A stretch of DNA of 64,000 nt. Origin: Thunnus maccoyii (Eukaryota > Chordata > Actinopteri > Scombriformes > Scombridae). The position numbers and the translations under genes are program-made. The notes under the pieces were generated by a model. It was not told the origin of the DNA, made no database searches, and saw nothing but the letters and a program-made list of their open reading frames with translations. The stretch lies in assembly GCF_910596095.1 (NCBI RefSeq), contig NC_056550.1, positions 22,502,001-22,566,000 of the forward strand. Direction: 5' to 3'. Positions 30,501 to 47,000 of this stretch are shown here, piece after piece (position 1 is the first letter of the stretch; each line of letters opens with the position of its first letter).

Positions 30501-32291
30501 TAATACACAGTCACACCACGCAGCTCTGGCAGACATGACGATTCACTGCTTTTGTTTGTTTTTTATGGTTTCAGGTGTGAGTGTTATGAAAGGTCAAGAG
30601 GAAATACACATCCGTGCCCCTATGGTCATCTCTAACGCTGGCATCTTCAACACCTACCAGAAGCTGCTGCCCACAGAACTCCAGGCCATGCCAGGTTAGG
30701 AAGGAATTATTGGTGCAACTAATGACTACTTATCAATTAAATGCTAAGTCTATAATATTAAAATATAGTAGAAAAGTTCCCATCATAATTTCCAAAAAGC
30801 CAAAGTGGCCGCTTTATATGGCTTTTGTTGTCTTACACTATACATGCCTATACTTACACTATGAAGTTAGTTTTCATGTAGCTTTTTATCAGTGAGCTGT
30901 TAGTAAAGTTGTACCGTATGATGTGACTCTCTCGCCTCGCAGCTATCCAGAAGCAGCTGAACTTGATGAAGAACGGTGAAGGTGGCCTGAGTATCTTCCT
31001 GGGCCTGGATGGAACAAAGGAGGAACTGGGCCTGAAAGCTGACAACTACTGGATCTTTACCGAGAACAATTTTGATGAGCTGTATGTTGTCTTGTATCTG
31101 TTGACTGATAAAGTTACATAGAAATTGCTGTTTAGCTTATAAGGTCAGTTTTTATCTGTTTTTGTGCCAACATGCAGGGTTAGGGTTACTATTTTGCTCA
31201 TGAAAGCTGAGATTTTGGTTAACTAAAGACCGTATTCCATCTGTTTCAGCTGTTTTGTATGTCTGAAAATTCACCAAAATTACCTGTGTTTCTTTTGTAG
31301 AGTGGAAAATTATATAAATGGAAAGAGGGAAGAGTCTGCTAAAAGTGTGCCTCTCCTGTTCGTCGCTTCTCCATCAGCTAAGGATTCAACCTGGCAGGAA
31401 AGATCACCAGGTACTCACACATCAGATACAGCACAACAGTATCTCCTCCCTTTGTTCTTATGGTGAAGCTCATTTCATGCATGAGTTTCGTTGTAAATTG
31501 CCGTATAGAAAGTCAACGCTACTGACTCCAGACCAAAGTGTCCTGTTTTTTTGTGGGTTTTTGTCGTTCAGCTCCAATGGTCTCCTTATTTTTTTTCCTA
31601 ACCGTAGGCAAGTCCACCTTGAGTCTGGTCAGTTTTGCCAAGTACGAGTGGTTCGAGGATTGGAAGGATGGCAAAGTGACAAACAGAGGGCCTGACTACA
31701 AAGAGCTGAAACAGATTTTCATTGACTCTATTGTGGATGTGGTCATGGATGTTTTCCCCAAGATCACCAGAGACAAGGTGAAGTTTCTTAATCTGCTGTC
31801 TAACATGGCCAATAAACGTGGTCAGTAACTCCTTGGCCATATTTTAGAAACTCGATAGTTCTAACTTTTTAGGTGTCTCTGTTTGTGTAGATTGAGTACA
31901 TCGACGCTGGAACCCCCATCACAAACACGCACTACATCGGAGCCCCCAAAGGTGAGATCTATGGAGCGGATCACGGCATCGCCCGGTTCAGCCCTGAACT
32001 CAACGCTACAGTGAGACCTCAGACTCCGTTGAAGAACCTCTACCTGACAGGTCAGTCCATCTGGAGATCGCCTAAATTTCTAGACCAGACTTAAAAGTAT
32101 TCCCTGCATTCAGTACATTTTGTTTTTTTTATCGTGTTGCAGGTCAGGATGTGTTTGTATGCGGCTTCGCTGGCGCCCTGGCCGGAGCCCTCACCTGCGG
32201 CTCGGTCATTCTCAACCGCAACCTCCATCTGGATGCCATCGCCTTGGCGAAGAAAATGAGATTTGTTAACAGCAAATTGAAAGGGGAGTAG
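27579..32291 (+). CDS. retsat: All-trans-retinol 13,14-reductase (retinol saturase) family protein
   Basis: FAD/NAD(P)-dependent, ER-membrane oxidoreductase family that saturates the 13-14 bond of all-trans-retinol. Eleven coding exons: 27579-27738, 28769-28951, 29183-29424, 29985-30186, 30286-30483, 30575-30694, 30943-31081, 31301-31410, 31608-31777, 31891-32050, 32143-32291. Total 1833 nt, 610 aa, the same length as human RETSAT. Residues about 2-20 form a hydrophobic signal/anchor. The Rossmann FAD motif [20 protein letters not shown] is near residue 70, followed by [16 protein letters not shown] and GIHYIGD. The C-terminal FAD-contact segment [18 protein letters not shown] is intact. It ends KLKGE, so no KDEL-type retrieval signal. 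The start is ACCATGT, first ATG after the promoter elements. Human RETSAT is not next to NMT1, so this may be a fish paralogue ('retsat-like') rather than the direct orthologue. Confidence 0.92.
28125..28705. repeat. Diverged teleost dispersed repeat (MITE-like), split
   Basis: Retsat intron 1 has a diverged copy of the same family as 34278-34617. It shows ATTAATCACTAAC, TTTTCTGACATTTTTATCGATTC and an end GGCAGCCCTAA (28125-28395). Related internal sequence (TTTTCACATTTTAGAAGCTAGAACC) is at 28553-28705. Confidence 0.5.
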
Positions 32292-33430
32292 ATGCATGCA
32301 TACAGTAATATGCAATAATATTTAAAACACTGCGTTAGGAGGCTTTAAGTGGCTCAGCACAAAGAGCGCCTTGTGGTGGTTTAATGCACACATCTCATCT
32401 AAAAAAATTTAAAAATGCCAAAGTGGAAAGATTAATTTTACACACCAACACTGTCTCTATTTTGAAATATGCATACCTACACTAATTCATGTTTGCCTAC
32501 TTGAGGTTTGGTGAAATAGGGGTAACATAAGATGTGGGATGTTACATGTCTGAGTAATGAGGCTGCTGAGGTTTAAGTAGTCAACCTGTACTTATCCAAA
32601 CTAACGTGACCTCAACTGTTGATGTAAATGCTTTTGTAAAAATTCACATTCACCATGTGTGCCATTTTATCCCAAACATCTAAGTCTGTGCCTAATTATG
32701 CTATGTGTTTGGTTTACTGATAATGTAGTAACAGGTTTTAAAGGCTGCTTCCTTTTTATATTAAAACATACGAACAAAAAATTGGTTGCTGTTTGGTCTC
32801 TGGTTTACCATGTTGGTTTTACCACAATATTTGCTCATTATCTACCTGCATCAGTTGACATCTACCTAGCCTATTCTCTTTAGAGCTGTACAATCAATGG
32901 AAATATAATCGAAATCACAATATGTGTCCACAAATCATATTCTCCAGAAGTAAGAGAACATGCTTGTTTGGTGCATGCCCCAGCAAAAATCACATCATCG
33001 TCATTTTTATATATTTTTCATTGAAAATGAAATGCAAAAATGACCATTCCCAGTAAAACTGTGACCCATATCGCAACATCTGTCAACATAATCGCAATAT
33101 GTTTGGTCTTTTTGCAAATTGCTCAGCCCTAATTCTCTTCAACTACCTGAATGTCTGCAACACTTCTGCAACTCAAGTGAGATAAAGCATGTTGACAGGA
33201 TAGTAACAACCACCAATATAAACAATCATCTATTTGTTTATCCTTTAAATCTCAATATTATTAAATAGAATCACTTTGCTAGTAATAACTGTCATGTAAA
33301 CGCAAATTGAACTTACCAGTCGTAAACATTTACTTTTTGGTTCAGGTAAATGCTGGGAAACCACATACTTTCTTATTATTTGTTTATTTGTTTATTTATA
33401 TCGGTTATGTGCACTGACCTCATTGCACCT
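32292..33430. other. Intergenic region between retsat and cdk
   Basis: 3' UTR of the retinol-saturase gene followed by AT-rich sequence and one dispersed repeat (32881-33131). I see no other exon or RNA gene here. Confidence 0.5.
32881..33131. repeat. Short dispersed repeat with inverted ends
   Basis: It begins TAGAGCTGTACAATCAATGG and ends AAATTGCTCAGCCCTAAT, so the ends are roughly complementary (AGGGCTGwgCAATT type). AATCGAAATC- and AATCGCAATATG-like internal words resemble a MITE-like repeat frequent in fish genomes. Confidence 0.55.
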
Positions 33431-33935
33431 GAACGCAGCATGTGTTTGACAGTGACACTGACAGCAGCGGGAACACGTGTACAAGGAGTGGGCTTACCAA
33501 AAATGTACATTTGGAGCTTTCTGATTAGTTGGCGAATAAAAGGGGTGTGATTTTCTCATAATTTTCTTGATGCTACAGTTAATGCTACGACATTTCCACG
33601 CAGCCAACGGCATGGAGGCAAAAATGCGGTCAGCAGTCTGAGGTAAAGTTAAAAAAAAAACACCACAAACTGTAGCAAGATGTAAGATAAACACTTATTA
33701 ATTGCATCAAAACAATCTTATTACAGGTGGTTTGTGGCTTTACTCTGTAACAGGTGATAATTACCGGCTAGCTAACCTAAAAACCCAACTTATTTAGGGA
33801 AACCTTGTTAGCTAGCTCCCTCTCTGACCTAAAGTGATGGCGGCTGGTAAATAGCACTTATCTAACTGTTGTCAACCTAAAAATGGACATTTCTCTGAGA
33901 AGCTCAGGTTAATTTATCCTGAATTTTGGAGGACC
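33430..33935 (+). promoter_or_regulatory. cdk21: Putative promoter and 5' UTR of cdk21-like gene
   Basis: An E-box CACGTG is at 33474-33479, and GATTAGTTGGCGAATAAAAG at 33523-33542 combines a CCAAT-like, an E2F-like (TTGGCGAA) and a weak TATA-like word. A non-coding exon could end at GTCTGAG|GTAAAG near 33642 and splice to an acceptor just before GTTAATTTATCC at about 33908. That exon would contain a tiny upstream ORF starting at the ATG near 33612 and stopping at its last codon. All are predictions from motifs. Confidence 0.35.
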
Positions 33936-38854
<4,919 letters not shown>

Positions 38855-40599
38855 GGATGTCAGTCGAATGACGAGCGGAGAGGGGAGAAAAGAAAAAAAA
38901 ACTGGTCGGAGCATCCACAATCTGCAGTCAGCCTTACTAACAAGTCGTGTGCCGTAAAGTGAATCGTACGCTTTGTTGAGAGCATTTGAAAAGCTTTTAA
39001 CGTCAGTTCATCAGCATCATGAGAGACTGTGGTCAGGTTTGAGGGAATACAACTTTTATACCGATAAAAAGTACATCATACCTGACTTGTAGGACATGAC
39101 TCTTATGGCACAAAGATCTTTAGCTTTAGGTGAGAGTGTATGTTTTGATAAAATGTCTAAATATGTATTTGGTTTGCAATGGAACAGTTTTATTTACTTA
39201 GTTGTATTAATTTCTAAATTTAACCTGCCTTTATAAAAACTGTATTCTTTGATTTAGATTTTCGCTATCACAAAAATATGGTGTTGCCAATCCTACTTTG
39301 TTGTTGTTTAGTGTTACTATTGAAGATATGGATGCTGTTTGGCTGTAAACTGCTGACAACACTTATTATGAGCACCTTACAGTTGATGAGTTGGTTTATG
39401 TTGTTTAACCAGGACCTTTCTGTTCTATACATCTGAGGAGATGCACTGCTTTCTTTTTGTTATTTTTGTGAAGATATTTATGGTGTAATCGCTGGATTAT
39501 GTTACACCTGTATTTATGTTTGTATTTACACAGATTGTGCAAGATATTTTTCTACCAATGCATGAGTTTCACTGTTCATTCAAGAAGCATTTCTATAAAT
39601 AATTGTCTCTCAAATGTCTCTGCCATCAGTAACACTTTTCCTCAATGATTCATTTATGAAATATTTGCTGTTTTTGGCTCGATGACTGAAAACCAGTAAG
39701 TTTGAAGAGAGACATCTGCTGTTTACTTCTGTTTAATGTTTTCTGGTGTTGTGTTTGTGTGAACTGAGCCCTTAATAGAGCTCCTTTTCCTTGTAATATC
39801 ACAGTCTGAACAGACGATGGCAGTGCTGAGATATTTCTCACACGGAGAGGGGAGGACCAGTTGGATAAAAGTTCCTCACCTTGTAAATGTCTCAGGACCC
39901 TCAAATTTAACTTCAGTCAACTGGAACAGAGAGATAATTTGATTACTTCCCACTTAAAGGGCCAGTTCACCCAAATTACAAAAACATTTTCCACACATCT
40001 TTAGAGGTGTAGACAGTTTTAAGGTATGTCAGTGTGAGATGTGAGATATGGGAAATGTTGAATCTGAGATGGATTATGATACAGAATAACAGGTTTAAAA
40101 TCCCTCTTAAAATGAATTTATCAAAAATAATTTTGTTAATATTAATGCACCGTTTAAAGACAGAATTATTAATTGCAGTTTTTTATTGTCCTTAATTTTC
40201 CTTTTTTTTAAATGCATAATTTAAATGAATATTTACTCTAATGGCACATGCCTGTATAACTTTAAAAGGTGCCCCACTGCACAGCTGCTTCATTATATGG
40301 CCAGAAACCAACCAGTTCTCCCAGCCTGCCAATTAGTTTGTGACACTTTGACTTTATTTAAGAATATGCACCATGTAAAAACAATATAAACTAAAATAAT
40401 TAAAGTCCTAAAAGTAGATTTTAACACAGGACCCCTCTGCAAGACAGGGGCCACAAGATTGAATGAAAATGCAGGACCCTCCTTTGTGAATATTGTACAT
40501 TAATGGTGCAAAATCCCAGGGAAATTAGCAAATTATTATATTGCCAAAAAAACAAAACAAATGTCATACAGGGGACTGGGGTTTAGGGGCTTTTCTGAG
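38855..40599 (+). other. cdk 3' UTR and intergenic sequence
   Basis: AT-rich sequence after the cdk stop. No canonical AATAAA was pinned to a cleavage site. No exon, RNA gene or clear repeat was recognised. Confidence 0.4.
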
Positions 40600-40892
40600 G
40601 CATTATCCTCGCCTCCTGTGATCGCCACACTAGCGCGTGAGACCTCAGCTCGACGAGAGAAGCGCCTCACAGTTGCCATATTGTCGTCCGCTTACTGGAG
40701 AGTGGAGAAATCGCCCCACGGGTTGCCCATCTATTTATATTCTCCCCCCTTAATACGGAGTGCCCTCCGCAGCTGCGAGTGTGACTACATTTGGACAGAC
40801 ACTCCGTAGAGAAGGGCCAGTGGGGAGGGGACCGCCGGTCTGAGGAAGGGCAGCGGCGCACTCATGCCCACTTCGCCCGGCGCGCAGTGCAT
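40600..40892 (+). promoter_or_regulatory. svil: CpG-rich promoter and first non-coding exon of svil-like gene
   Basis: A local rise in GC and CpG in an AT-rich setting, ending at a good donor (GTGCAT|GTAAGT, GT at 40893-40894). The next exon with an acceptor is at 43762. The region therefore looks like the promoter plus 5' UTR exon 1. From 40893 to 43761 (intron) I see nothing beyond short CA runs near 42520 and 43000. Confidence 0.5.
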
Positions 40893-43761
40893 GTAAGTAC
40901 ACATGTGGGACTTCATTCTTTACAAAAGAGTTTCACTGTCATTGTCTCCAACAACGAAATTACAGCTGAAAATCCAATTTAGCGTAATCGATAGTATGGT
41001 CACTCATCTGTATACGAGGTATTTGCTATATCTGACTTGCCAAACGTAAACTTCGGGAAGTTAGGGCTGTGAAGTGGACATAGTGTAGTATGACTGTGGT
41101 TATGTTTTTCAGTCACTTTGTGAGTAAAACTTTTTCTGTGTGAGAGTGGTCTAAAGGCAGTGACGATTTAGTGTTTTAGGGCGCCAGAACATGTTTTACG
41201 CACAATTTACGCACGAATTACGCATGTTACTCCTATTTTATCTCAGTCGGTTTAAAAGTTGCTTTTGCCTTCAGGTTTAAAATGTTATCTTTGTTCACCA
41301 TGACTTACTATCAATAGGCTAGTTTGATACGTCATAAAGTACTTTGGCCACTTTAGACTACAAAATATCTTTTATTAGGCTATTTGTCATTGTATAACCA
41401 TGTGTCTATAGTCCTTTAAGGAAAGTTGTTTCTAACTCTCAATTTACCCAATCCACATAATAGGAGTTTGATATTTTGCATTCTGTTTGGATATTTGTTG
41501 GACAAATAAATCTAATTTATACATGTGATAGAGGAATTACCTGTTAATGTGTCACATCCCACTGGGAGCCATGGATTATGGTGGGTGCATAACGAGAAAG
41601 CCGCTCTTACTCTCTGCCCTCCGGCCACATGCCTTTGATACAGAGATCAGTCAAAGGAATGACAGTGAAGCTGCTGATCAATTTCACACATCTCCGTCTT
41701 ACTTTCTGGACAATGCAAGGCTGTGTGAACCCATCCACAGTCATGATTTATCACAGTACATGACACTTGTAGTTTGAAGTAAAGGCTTCTGGGACTTTGT
41801 CCTTGAATCATGGTGTTCCAAGGGGGGCTTTAGTGCAGGTACCTCAGTCAGGACAGGTGTAATTGGTCATAGGCTTATTCTTGGCCAGCCTTCTAATCTG
41901 GTTTACTGTGCTGCTGCTGGACAGACAGACACTGTTGTTATGTAATGTCTGACATGTCTGCACCTCTCTGTCAAGTGAGTAAAGTTGGAACCAACAATAA
42001 GAACAACAGCATGCAAAATATATTCAATCCAGGGCCATAATAGTGTATTGAAAGCTCTATTGTGGAAGATTTGAATTAATATCCCCTTTCTTTGAGCCTC
42101 TGGACATGTTCATTTGAATATTACAGTGTTTTACAGATAAGAGACTTGGCAGGGTAGGTTGAGAATGGGTCCTGTGTGCTCATCTGCAGGCTTTATTTCA
42201 AGCTAGTGTCAACTGGTGTCACTGGATTAGAAGCCCATGATCCCTGTTGAGCCTCCATGGCATTCTCCCCTCCAATCGACAATCCTCCAGCATGTCACAT
42301 GACTTTTGCTCTATACAGAAGTGTGGCCACTCTCAACTCTTACTCATGTTCTGCCGGCAAAAACATAAAGGAGTGTGGCGTCAGTGAAACTGGGGATGCT
42401 TGTGGCTTACTCTCTCTGCGTCTGGACAGGGAGGTGAGTTCTCCTCTGCTCTGGGCTGGCTGACTGTTTTTGTTCGAAGCACATGTACACCTGTAATGAG
42501 ATGCCGACACAGATGCAACACACACACACACACCCTAATCTTGTTGTCTCACACAAGGATCACTGCATCTTACAGTTCAGCTCATTAAAGCTCTCTGTGA
42601 CGTTGTCATTTTGGATCTGCACTCCCCTGCTGATAACGTGGCCCTCGGTTTGATAATAATTTGAGTGTTTCTGACACATGAAAGGCAGATCTGACCAGTA
42701 GTTGTGTAGACTTCAACATTTATTCTCTATATCGCGTGTAATCTGCATCAGGACTCTGTTTCGTCTTCTCCGACAGTCTGAGAGCAGCAGCGAAAATATA
42801 AAAATAAATTTAAAAGCCGCATCTATAACAAAATATTTTGTGAACTCGACTGCCACCAGAACCATTCAGCCCTGCAGCAAATCTATCTGGTGTACTAAGT
42901 CCGCGGCTCACGTCTCTTTGTTCTGGCTCCATTGTGCTTCCTGTGTGGGGGTAACACATGAGGAATGCTGACATCCACAGTTTTGGATAGCACACACACA
43001 CATATATGCAAACACACATTTATGTTTGTACACAGTTGTGAACACACACTCAAGCATTTGCCAACCTAGCTGATGGTTCGCTGCTGTCTTTAAATGTAAA
43101 TCTGTGTTATATCATTACTATTTATACGTGGTTAATAGCCTCAGATGTTGCTAGCGTTGTGTATTCACTTCCAGGCAACCATGTAGCCAACAGGGACTAT
43201 CTGTGTGTGCATATTGCCTGGGAACATGTCATCATTTAAATAGTTCATTATATGTGTATTTAAACAAATGGGAAACCATATCTGATCTGACTTCGCCTGT
43301 GTTTCTTACAGATAACACGCTCTATGTTGACATACAACAGTGAGACTGGCTATGCGGCTTGTTAGATAACATTTGAACAAGAAACAGCGGCTGTTCAGCT
43401 TAAGTTACTACCAGGGGTTGTGGAAAAGACCAGGAAGCCAGCGGACTCAGTGCCATCAAGGCCTGGACCCAGAGCGGAGCTGAGCTGCTGAGGTGTTGGG
43501 TTTCAGTGCAAGGGGATATTCCTGCACGGCACTGCAGGCTGATACAGGTCATCTTACACGAACTTGAGCGAGGAAGAGAAGAGAGGATGTACTTGTAAAT
43601 TGTTTTTAATAATGAAGGCAGCAGTTTATGGATTGTTGTCATGGACTTTCTAAGAAGACTTCAGAGTCGTGAAGAGCATATAAGTCATGTGATTTTGTCG
43701 TGTTAGTGATGAATGCACGTTTCTTATTTTCTTTCTTTTTGTTTGCTTGTTCCTCTTTTAG

Positions 43762-44002
43762 GAGAAACACCTCACCCGCTGATGTACAGATCGTTTTGCA
43801 ACTTCTGATTGATGGACTCTACAAGCGCAGCAAAGCAAGAAGTCTCTAGGTCCGATGGAATCTGAGAATTTTACTGGAAGAAAGTTTGGCCTCATTGTCT
43901 TGCCTTAGCTGAAAAGTGGAGAAACAGCCCATCTGCTTTTTGTTCCTAAATGCTTTGCACTTATCCGAGGAGCAGAAAATCACCTGAATCCTTCTGAGGG
44001 AC
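43762..44002 (+). other. svil: svil-like 5' UTR exon segment
   Basis: The exon begins after the CTTTTAG acceptor at 43755-43761 and runs into the coding start. An in-frame TGA at 43985-43987, 15 bases before the ATG, fixes 44003 as the start for this transcript. Confidence 0.7.
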
Positions 44003-47000
44003 ATGGATGCCATGGAGAACCCAGTCCTGGAGCCCAGGTCAGAGCGGATCGCTCGCTACAAGGCTGAGAGGAGGCGGGAACTGGCTGAACGCTTCGGCAA
44101 CATGGAGGAACTACCTTCCAAGTGGGTGAGGAGGGATGGGAAAGAGGTGCACGACCCGGCGACCCAACCCCACAAAGAGATGTCGAACTCAGAGGGCACG
44201 ATGTCCCTCAGTGAAAGGATTAACGGCAGGACACGCAAGGTTACAAATGGATTAGAGGCAGAGACTTCTGCAGAATCCGACTACTTGAGAAGGTGAGTCA
44301 TGTCTGGAGTCAGTGATGACTTGAATTAGTGCGTCATGTGGAACAAGCGCAGTAATGCAAAACTCTGTAATCTACAACCATGGTTCATTATTACTGGCTT
44401 TAGTTAAAATATTATATGCATTATGTTATCAGTGTTTATCCGAGGTGATCAGTGTCTTCTTGCAGGAAACATGGACATGAAATCTGTGTAAAAATCAGCT
44501 GAAACTGTAACATCTGTGTAGCAGGTGCTTCAGAACAGGACACAGCCATAAAAACAACAACCGAAGAGCATTATCAATGACAAATAAGATTTTGTCACTA
44601 ACAGTAAATTGAGTTGTGATTGGGTAATACTGTAGTGTAGATGGTACATACAGCATAGTGATGGTGTCTGATGTAGAGGACAGCAGGTGTTTTGGGCCTA
44701 ATTTGTCCCAAACACCAATAAAGCACCCGTCACCTGCTTCAACTTTTTCCATCTGGACATCAACAAATACTCTACTGCGCTAAAATAGCACAACAGATTG
44801 TTGGTATTTTGGTAACTGCTAATTACAGTGTGTACTATCATATAAATACAATCACTGAGGACGAAGTGACCAGAGAGAAAAAGAATTTCATGTAGTTATA
44901 CATACTTACAGCATACGTATTATATGTACTGGATATTTGTGGGACATCACTACATGATCTTATGTATGTAAATATTGAGGAATATAGATATGAGGAGCGG
45001 GCTGTTTTCTTTAGAGCCATGGAAACAGTTACTGACAGAAGTTAGTAAAGCAAAGAGTTTACAACCACATGGATTTACAAAACATATACATTTAATTTAT
45101 AATTTTTTTGCATTTGACAGTAGAAAACTTGAAACTTTCCTTAAGTTTACCATGTAATTCCTACTCATTTGTAAATCTAAGCAGGTTATACTATCAGTTT
45201 TTAAACTAGGTCCGGCCAGCAACACTAGATCCTTGACTTTGTAGTTGCTTTGCAGCTTTTGTTACTAATTAAAACTGAGAGGTCTAAATCAGTGGGTCCC
45301 AGCAGGGAGTTTTAAAGCCAGGCTGATTCTTCCCCTCCATTTGGTTGGTAGTCTCCCAGCTTGACACTTTTCCTATCATGTGATCTGGGTGCTTCTTCCT
45401 GGAGCTGGCATTATGGAACAAGGACTGGCGTGATCTTTACTCTCAGAAAAAAGGAACAATATTGCACCTTTCACCCCCAGGGTTGCATATTTTGGCAAAA
45501 TTTTACGGAAAGGTTCAATATTGTACTTTGTTTCCGAGCTGGTTTCTTAGTCTACAATCCCCGTTCCTGCATCCTCACCTCCTTCCCCTCACTCCCGCCC
45601 CCTTCAGGCAGGGTTCCCGGGACTCTGCCAGCATGCTGAGTGGGGAGGGGCACCTCGTCCCTCATGGACTCGATGCCCCGCAGCTCCACACTCGAGTATC
45701 AGTGGGCCAGTTGAGAAGTGCCCTTCTGCAGCAGACCGGGAGTGGAGCGCAGCCAGAGAAAGTGTAGGGTCACCTGCATGTGTGTGATCCAGACTGTCAC
45801 TATCAGCCTGTGTACCTCTGTGACAGTATATGTCTTCACTTCAACATCTTCTTCCCTTTCCTCCTACTCTATGTGTGTTTGGAAACTAGCTGCTCTGATG
45901 CCGGGCGAGCTACGTCCTCTCTGGACCTGGCAGTGAAGCCGGGCCCTGAGGGGGGCCGGCGACGCACCCGGCGTTACCTCCCTGGAGGGTCAGGCGGTGG
46001 TCGCAAGACCAGCGAACGCTTCAGGACACAGCCAATCACAGCCAATGAGATGGAGGAGAGCAGCGGGTAGGGGCTGTTTGCTGTGGTCATGAAGATAAAA
46101 AAGAATCCAAGCTCTGTGCTGATGAAGCACCTGGCTTGTGTTACAAAGAAGATGCTGTTTGCAGTGATCGTTTTTGCATTTTTTATACAATGTATAAAAT
46201 GCAATGTGTACATTTGCCAGCAAAACTTCTAAACCTGCTCACATTAACTTGACTGACATAACCTTATAACTTACCGCATGCTAGTCTTCAAAATGTCAAC
46301 TTGTGTTTTTAGACATGACTTTCAAGTTGCCGATAGTGTGTGTTTGATCATTGTTTTTCACTAAAAAACACGCACTCACACTTTGGCTGAGGTGTGGCCA
46401 GTGCTGCTCCTTTACATAAATGGACGGTGTGGTTTGCATGCGTTTGTCCTCATTCGTGACCTCCACAGTGTTGCTTTCCGGAGCATGCAAATATGACACA
46501 GTATCTTCACTGTGTGCGCTGCACATTGAAGCACAAAGACATGTATTGTAAGCTCAAGGCAGGATCTGAGGAGCCAAAGCATAAAGTCAACATCATTTTC
46601 CTATTATGCCTTCACATCTCACCTGGTGACCTCATCGTTTGTCTTCTTTCACTCCTCTAGGCTGTTGGACGAAGAGGAAGAGGAGAACAGTAAAGGTAAA
46701 GCTGTCTTCACGCCTGGCTACGATCTCACAGTTTGTTGTTGTGTTTAGAGACGAACAGATGAACTTTTATGACGCAGAGAGGGAGAAGGTCACACACTGG
46801 CACAATACTGGTCTCCATTGACACCAGAGAAACACAACAGCGAAAACATGAGGGCAAAGGGCAAATGTGACATCCCTTGAATCAGGGAAATAAATCAGGT
46901 TATATTTTTAGGCTCACAATGTTTAATATGCTCAGCGATGACAGATTTATGTGTCATAAAACCATGTGAGCAGCAGAGTGCTGCTAAGTCAGTCCCACTC

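Noticed and set aside
41547..41777. Open frame upstream of svil as an N-terminal coding exon
   Set aside because: No similarity to supervillin N-terminus and no supporting splice sites in frame.
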